Assembly (NCBI GenBank): GCA_947044365.1
Contig: OX345649.1
Span: 4,069,685 to 4,133,684, forward strand
Direction: 5' to 3'
Source of the DNA: Petrosia ficiformis
Lineage: Eukaryota > Porifera > Demospongiae > Haplosclerida > Petrosiidae
Length of the DNA: 64,000 nt
In this document: piece by piece, positions 59,101-64,000 of the stretch
Layout: each line of letters opens with the position of its first letter
How positions within the stretch are numbered: the first letter of the stretch is position 1
The notes under the pieces: generated by a model
What the model was told of the DNA's origin: nothing
The model's database searches: none
Seen by the model: the letters and a program-made list of their open reading frames with translations, nothing else
Made by a program: the position numbers and the translations under genes

Positions 59101-60508
59101 TTGAGCCATATGCTCTCAAAACAAGGATCAGAAGTGTCAACCTATTTTTGTTATTATAGACAGTATCAATGAAGAGTTGCAATAATAATTGCAATAATCA
59201 CAAGTCACCTTTAGACAATAATCACACAACTTATTTCTCAATATTGCTCAACCCTAGTTCATGTACATATATTAGATTTTAATTACTAAAACTGTTTTAA
59301 ATGAATCATTATGAGGTTAGGTGACTAAACTATGAATGAAATGAAATGAATGGCCAATAATCAGCTTAAACTAAAAATCCTTTCAGTTTGTTTGTCAATC
59401 ACTCTAACAATGAACTATTGAGAAATTAGGCATACTATAACTCCAACTAGATGCTAACACAACACTAATACATGTACATGTATATGTACTACAGAGTTTT
59501 TGATAAGTTTTGAAGCATGGGCCAAATTGGCTCAACAATGGTTAGTGTGGTTAGTGTGTGTGCCATTGGGAATACATTTTGACTTTGAGCCAATTAAGTT
59601 GAATTAACAAACAGTTAATGCTGTTAGTGACAATATAATCATAATTAACTGCGAGAAAACTGTGCTGTGCCTAATAAGAAGCTCTTTGGACCAATGGTGT
59701 GCCATATGAGCTTATCAAAAACACTGATGTACTATCATATTAGGATAAGAGGGAGGAAATTCAGGAAATATAGGTAAAGACTGTAGTGTTGTAGGCATGT
59801 GGTGACATTGTTCTGGTAGCATGCAAGACATTTTAGATTGAGCTTGGACAATGAAATACTCACTTGGTTTGGGGATCTCAGGTTCTTCCCCCCTAATAAA
59901 TAAACCCTAATTATGCTTTACCTTTTCCAATGCTTCCTGAAACGTGTATCCAAAGTGAAGCTTCTTTGATCTCACAAATGAAGCACTGTTTGGTTTGCTG
60001 CAAGAAGACAATATCAAAAGGTAATTACAAATGAAAACATATATTGTAGTAGTGCTATATACCTGCATGTAAAAAACTGGACCCCTTCGTGTACTCCACT
60101 ATGCTTACCACGAGTAGGATCATCCCATTCAATACCTAACCATTCACCTACAAAAATGTTATAAAATTACAATTTGATGTATATATATATATAGGTAGTG
60201 CTGCACATAATTATAGGTTCTGTAGGAAATGCATACATTTTAAGTTGCGGTGAGGTTGGGTTTGAATACACAACCACATTACACTATTCCTGCTGGACCT
60301 GTAACCTCTGCCTAATACTTATTCATTGTCTATGCTGCTGTGCTAAAATTATAGATGTCAAGTCATAAATATTGTTCTGGATGTTCAATTCAATTCAGTG
60401 AAAGATCTATTTACCATTTGATGGTGGTACTTCTCCAATATATCTAACAGTTCCATAGAAACCATCACAAAAACATCTTGAGTTAACTTTCACCACCACA
60501 CCTGCCAT
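53153..60508 (-). CDS. TBCE: Tubulin-specific chaperone E (17 exons)
   Basis: Exons (-): 60508-60415, 60147-60063, 59997-59922, 58871-58753, 58090-58002, 57448-57346, 57287-57251, 56466-56393, 56220-56113, 55653-55595, 55526-55474, 55097-55022, 54951-54878, 54362-54227, 53936-53859, 53806-53655, 53257-53153; in frame, 505 aa (human 527). CAP-Gly domain at about 5-60 ([33 protein letters not shown]). LRRs at about 150-330 ([43 protein letters not shown]). Ubiquitin-like domain at about 420-505 ([49 protein letters not shown]). It acts in the cytosol with cofactor D in assembling and disassembling alpha/beta-tubulin dimers. An aataaa on the minus strand near 53113-53118 lies 65 bp or less from the SFSWAP stop. 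Confidence 0.93.
54080..54235. repeat. CATA array at the TBCE exon 14 donor
   Basis: (cata)n with minor interruptions. Its right end overlaps the exon 14 donor (gtatgt, complement of 54221-54226), so the repeat supplies the splice site. Confidence 0.8.
54375..54838. repeat. 26-bp minisatellite, about 17 copies
   Basis: Units 'ggtctggtgagaggaaatta' plus 'gtaatg' fill TBCE intron 13 almost entirely. Confidence 0.92.
55808..56033. repeat. Tandem duplication of about 113 bp
   Basis: Two almost identical copies (tcataaagacaactatttga / tcataaagacaactatttca) in TBCE intron 9, differing at very few positions, so recent. Confidence 0.88.
56543..56770. repeat. Minisatellite of about 22 bp, ten copies
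   Basis: Units 'gtgtccagtggtatacaacc' plus 'a' with ccaatgg / ctaatgg variants, in TBCE intron 7 next to a MITE. Confidence 0.9.
56773..57043. mobile_element. MITE with TAGTGATGCAC ends
   Basis: Left tagtgatgcactgat and right attggtgcatatcacta are inverted with small differences. It is a relative of 24148-24602. In TBCE intron 7. Confidence 0.6.
57046..57231 (+). other. Unassigned coding-like segment nested in TBCE intron 7
   Basis: An open frame of about 60 codons on the strand opposite to TBCE, of non-repetitive, protein-like composition ([31 protein letters not shown]) and ending in TAG at 57229-57231. There is no clear promoter or partner exon. It may be the last exon or a relic of a nested gene. 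I recognise no family. Confidence 0.3.
57693..57882. mobile_element. MITE with ATCCCTATGATTGCTTT ends
   Basis: Left catccctatgattgctttcc and right aaagcaatcatagggata are inverted. A related piece lies at about 58385-58640. Both are in TBCE introns. Confidence 0.65.
58928..59256. mobile_element. MITE with TAGGGTTGRGSAATA ends
   Basis: Left tagggttggggaataata and right atattgctcaaccctag are inverted. The interior is rich in caataatc-type runs. In TBCE intron 3. It resembles the TAGGGATGGGC element at 42161-42600. Confidence 0.65.
59492..59726. mobile_element. hAT-like MITE with perfect 8-bp target duplication
   Basis: 235 bp in TBCE intron 3. Ends cagagtttttgataag and cttatcaaaaacactg are inverted. 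atgtacta flanks both sides (59484-59491 and 59727-59734). The CAG-type end and 8-bp duplication are hAT hallmarks. Same family as 10778-10995. Confidence 0.85.
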
Positions 60509-60740
60509 TACGTATACGGAGATCTTATTATTTCCGAATACTAACAGCTGAAAGGCGGGGCTAGGCTGCAATGATATACGTATAATTATATATAAAATTA
60601 TAATAAAACTAGTGATTATTAACAACCTTAATTTCTTTTCTATAGCAAACACTGAAAGACTGTGCTTACAAAAAAAAAACCCGTGATAATAAATAATAAA
60701 AAATTCAAATTCACACATAAAGTTCCATAGGTCCATTATG
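60509..60740. promoter_or_regulatory. TBCE promoter and HINT3 3' flank
   Basis: 232 bp between the HINT3 stop and the TBCE ATG. A GC box ggcggggct lies at 60554-60562, about 50 bp upstream of the TBCE start. There is no TATA box close to it. Confidence 0.5.
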
Positions 60741-61331
60741 TCAATATTTGGATGGTTTGGTTCTCAGATAATTCAAGGCCCATTCAGGAGTTACCATAGG
60801 CCATTCATTTCGAAATATTAGTTTTGAAATAAAACTCATTCTCGATACTGGAGACATTGCATGAAAGTGAAGGTGCTCCACAGACTGAAATGGTGGCCAG
60901 TGAAAACCAAACCGACTATCATTTAAATCACAGTTCTGTTCGGTTAAAATTTGTCGACCTATTTCTGCCATTCTTGTGACCATTGAACAATGTTCAGATG
61001 TCAGATATTTCACATTCAGGTGATGGGATTTCGGTATGATCAGATAGTGATGTGGGGCATGCGGTTTTATATCTCGAATACATATATATTCATCATCATT
61101 ATAAAGTAACTCTCCTTCAGCTTTTCCTTCTACTATCTGACAGAATATACATTTCGAATCATACAACCTGTTTTGAGAAGCATTGTCATCTTGACATTCA
61201 GCCATATTTGTTGCAGATCTTCGTACATCTCCGGATATCTTCATGGAATAGACTAAACTGTCAACATTGCCAACAGGATATAAAAGGTTTGTATCTTCTT
61301 CTGTTGTTCGTACATAACTGTCTGATATCAT
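60741..61331 (-). CDS. HINT3: HINT3-like histidine-triad protein, single exon
   Basis: 196 aa in one uninterrupted frame. HIT-domain features: CIFCQIVEGKAEGELLY (start of the domain, about residue 61), ICIRDIKPHAPHHYLIIPK, FGFHWPPFQSVEHLHFHAMS, which contains the H-x-H-x-H triad, and the HINT3-type tail FISKLIFRNEW. HINT3 proteins hydrolyse nucleoside phosphoramidates and acyl-adenylates. Alternative starts at Met30 (61244) or Met43 (61205) would leave the domain intact; Met43 gives a length closer to the human protein (182 aa). The vertebrate gene has introns; none is seen here. The start is head-to-head with CCDC92, 169 bp away. Confidence 0.9.
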   Translation of the reverse strand: MISDSYVRTTEEDTNLLYPVGNVDSLVYSMKISGDVRRSATNMAECQDDNASQNRLYDSKCIFCQIVEGKAEGELLYNDDEYICIRDIKPHAPHHYLIIPKSHHLNVKYLTSEHCSMVTRMAEIGRQILTEQNCDLNDSRFGFHWPPFQSVEHLHFHAMSPVSRMSFISKLIFRNEWPMVTPEWALNYLRTKPSKY

Positions 61332-61500
61332 ACATAATGCGTATGATGACTTTTCAAAGTCTTTTTTTACTATAACATTTACTGTTTAGCACTTCTCTCT
61401 AGGTATCAAGGTAGTTTTGCATCGGTTGCTATTGGCAACCAAAAAGCAAAGTGAGATTTTGCAAGTCCAATCAACTAAAGATTATTTCCCTCAGGCTTGA
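61332..61500. promoter_or_regulatory. Bidirectional promoter HINT3/CCDC92 with an X-box-like site
   Basis: 169 bp between divergent ATGs. ggttgctattggcaacc at 61424-61440 is an inverted repeat close to the RFX X-box, with one base more between half-sites than the canonical form. It sits 60 bp upstream of CCDC92. Confidence 0.5.
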
Positions 61501-63270
61501 ATGATGTATTGTGAAGAAACACACCTACTCAGACAGTCAACAGACAGTTCTGTTACTTTCCTTCAGGAGCAACATGCTAAGACACTACAAGGACTACACG
61601 GAGAAATCCAGAAACTGCAAAAAAAATGTGCAAGTGAGTTTGGATGTTTGACTTTGTAACCATATATGCAATACATCATCATCAATAATAACTACTATAT
61701 TCTCAAATTCACAATAAATAGTTTGATAATCCCTAATAATGTCAGGAATGTGCATGGTAGTACTATGAAATCAATAGAATATGTTATTTTATCAAGTGGC
61801 TAAATGTTAGTGAGCGTGTGTGCATTCTGTAGCAGTGGTGTGGAAACAGCCAGTCATGCATCTGATAGATCTAAAACAGTATCATTATACAAAGTTCATG
61901 GGGAGTAGAGCAAGAGTAGTGAAAATAGGTCAAAATGTCTTGCAGTTGGCTCACTATTTCCATATCCATAATATTCTGCAAAATGCATAAAATATTAAAG
62001 AAGATAACATTCTTCTATTGATTGTCATACATTTGAAACTTACGAGTATATTCATTGTGGAAATGTCCATTGCTGCAAGAATAGCGAGGTTACTGACTCA
62101 TAAAAATAACAATTTTCATAAAATCATAATTTACTATCAAATATAATATTACTTTTTCGATGCTTAAAGCAACTATTGCCAATCATTAGGATTGACATTT
62201 GAACTAACAATGGCTGGAGGAACAACAACTGAAGGTAAAGGTGAGAAATAAATGTTTTGCCACATTTGAACATTAATTGTTTTATAGCAGGTTCCACAGA
62301 CTTCAGTGAACAAGAGAAAGCTCTAAAAGTAAGCCAGGAAGCAGTGATAACACTGAAGTCTCAGGTGGATACTCTAAATGAACAGAATGCTCTTCTTAAT
62401 CATGAAGTGGTTTCCCTTGTGAGAAAAACAGAAAATAAATTGAAGGAGAAGGATGAAGTTATAAATACTTTGCATCTTCAGTTGGAAGATAAATCAAACA
62501 CAGTTGCTCAGCTTGTCAATAAACTTCATCAAACTCAAAGATTATTGCACAAGGTGGAAACTAAACCAGGCAACTCATCATTCACAATACCACATGGAGT
62601 TTTCCCTACACCACCCAAAGAACCCCCTCCTGAAGGCGTATATCGAACAGGTAGAATCACACGGCGTTTAAGAAGACCAGTTAATTCATCTAAACTTCCA
62701 GATATAAGTAGACCAAGTAGTGACAGCATTGATGAATCTAACATAAAACTACCTTCAATCCCCTCAAACATCATTAGATCTTCACTTCCTAATGTGCAAC
62801 TTTCCAATCCTTTTTTACCTCAAAGACTCACACAATCTTATGAACAAACCTCAAGCTATAGTTCTGGTAATCAGGCCACTCAAAGGAAACCTGGTTCTCC
62901 AACATTTTCAGTTTCTCCCGAAAACCTAAAAGCACGTGAAAACATTATCCATGAACAGATTAGTCATCCTCAGATGCTGCAAAGGGCTTTGCATACTCAC
63001 CCATCAAAACCAATCTTACCTCCAATTTCAGGTAGTGAAGATGAGTTGTTATCTACGTTTCCAACTCAACCGTCTCGACGTAGATTTCATCTCGCTAAGG
63101 CTCAAGGACTCACCAGTGCTCCCTGTTCTCATCGACTAGTTAACTACAATACAGGAACATCTCGTGAAGTAGAAGACAGAGATGGAATGAATAAAAAAGA
63201 TGGAAAATTGATGATAAAACATGAAGTAGGAGGTGTGTGGCATCAACTACATCCACATGAATCCAAGTAA
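61501..63270 (+). CDS. CCDC92: CCDC92-like centriolar coiled-coil protein (3 exons)
   Basis: Exons 61501-61633, 62190-62234, 62288-63270, in frame, 386 aa (human 331). The conserved N-terminal coiled coil reads FLQEQHAKTLQGLHGEIQKL then LTFELT, matching the CCDC92 family signature. A second coiled coil at about 65-135 (VDTLNEQNALLNHEVVSL, LQLEDKSNTVAQLVNKL) follows. The C-terminal half is disordered and rich in Pro/Ser/Arg (RITRRLRRPV). The exon 3 acceptor is ambiguous (tagcag), giving 386 or 385 aa. In vertebrates CCDC92 is associated with centrioles/cilia. The first two in-frame ATGs are adjacent; the first is taken. Confidence 0.85.
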
Positions 63271-63461
63271 CACAAATGAAAATTAGTATACAGTCATAAT
63301 TATTTGTCGACAGCATTTTCATTTCTTTGATGAAAGCATTTCTGGGTATATTTATTTTAAATTTGCTGCTTATTACATTGTGTGTTTTTTATTACAACAA
63401 TTAATTCTTGTAATGAGCTACAAAACTAACCATTATACTAAAAATGTTTTCAAAGACAGAT

Positions 63462-63626
63462 TTAAAGTTTATTTGAAACATTCAAAGTATTTATCATGAT
63501 GGCTGCCCCCAGAGGAGCATCAACATTGGGTATCAATGAAAATCGAAGACCAAACAGTTTTTTGATATGCTCAATCATGACAGGATTGCGATGTAAGGTT
63601 GAACCACTTCCTATTAACTGCTTCAC
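63462..63626 (-). CDS. FGGY-family carbohydrate kinase, last exon (partial)
   Basis: 55 codons including the stop, after an AG acceptor (complement of 63627-63629). The peptide begins VKQLIGSGSTLHRNPVM and ends near NVDAPLGAAIMI. This is the C-terminal ATP-binding signature of FGGY kinases (glycine-rich GSGS, then RNPV, then a GAA motif). Sedoheptulokinase is my best guess among the family. The upstream exons should lie to the right, mostly beyond 64000. The gene is convergent with CCDC92, with 191 bp between stops. A minus-strand aataaa near 63380 could end its transcript. Confidence 0.7.
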   Translation of the reverse strand: MKQLIGSGSTLHRNPVMIEHIKKLFGLRFSLIPNVDAPLGAAIMINTLNVSNKL

Positions 63627-63629
63627 CTG

Positions 63630-64000
63630 CATATCACACAAAGAAAAACAAATGTTCACCTACTTATTCACACTAGGCTTCCATAACAAGGTGCTACACA
63701 TTCTATATGCTACTTGTACCTTTAACTCACTGATAATTAATACTACATCCTTCTTTCAATAACAAAACAAATAACTACTTGACAAAATAAAAAATAATGA
63801 CAATAAATATACTATTATCTAATTTGAGGAAGGAATTCTTACACCTGTGTGCCATAGATGGGTGTGGGTGTGGTATAATTATTATTGCACCTTTCTATTT
63901 CGAAGTCCTGGTGAGAACACTGTCCTTATTACTATCACATGATTCACACCATTATTAAGTACTTATGTTGTATATAGTTTCTTATATCAATGGACTTCTT
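63630..64000 (-). other. Intron of the FGGY kinase gene, no exon seen
   Basis: AT-rich DNA to the window edge. A gggtgtggtgtgg-like stretch lies at 63860-63872. I could not find a further coding exon. Confidence 0.4.

Overview
This is an AT-rich animal nuclear window. Multi-exon genes have consensus GT..AG introns and encode metazoan proteins (APMAP, TMEM209, RASA2/3, LRRC74, SFSWAP, TBCE, HINT3, CCDC92, an FGGY kinase). Very short spacers between genes, many small introns and dense small transposons suggest a compact early-branching animal genome. A demosponge such as Amphimedon would fit, but that is inference. I built the exon models by hand; every junction keeps the reading frame, and total lengths are close to those of the families.

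Layout. 207-10513 (-): APMAP-like enzyme, 6 exons. Its 7.1-kb intron 4 holds a 6.2-kb tyrosine-recombinase retrotransposon of Ngaro type (3121-9323), inserted in a 12-bp minisatellite. 10566-18711 (+): TMEM209, 17 exons, with its start codon only 52 bp from that of APMAP. 18712-21716: repeat-rich spacer with a 48-bp satellite. 21717-38425 (-): RASA2/RASA3-type RasGAP, 19 exons, with introns full of minisatellites, including a 2.4-kb array. 39210-47007 (-): LRRC74-like leucine-rich-repeat protein, 10 exons. 47101-53087 (+): SFSWAP-like splicing regulator, 7 exons. 53153-60508 (-): tubulin cofactor E, 17 exons. 60741-61331 (-): HINT3, a single open frame. 61501-63270 (+): CCDC92-like coiled-coil protein, 3 exons. 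63462-63626 (-): last exon of an FGGY carbohydrate kinase that continues past the right edge.

The genes are housekeeping or signalling genes and form no pathway. They are arranged in head-to-head pairs (APMAP/TMEM209, LRRC74/SFSWAP, HINT3/CCDC92) and tail-to-tail pairs (SFSWAP/TBCE, CCDC92/FGGY). Two of the head-to-head spacers carry RFX X-box-like palindromes next to genes with likely ciliary or centriolar roles.

The most interesting signals are: (1) a nearly intact Ngaro-like element with clear split direct repeats, whose A2/B1 junction shares a TAATG core with the minisatellite it entered; (2) two separate places in the RasGAP gene where the end of an exon plus its 5' splice site has been copied tandemly into the following intron; (3) several families of small inverted-repeat elements, one carrying a tRNA-like sequence.
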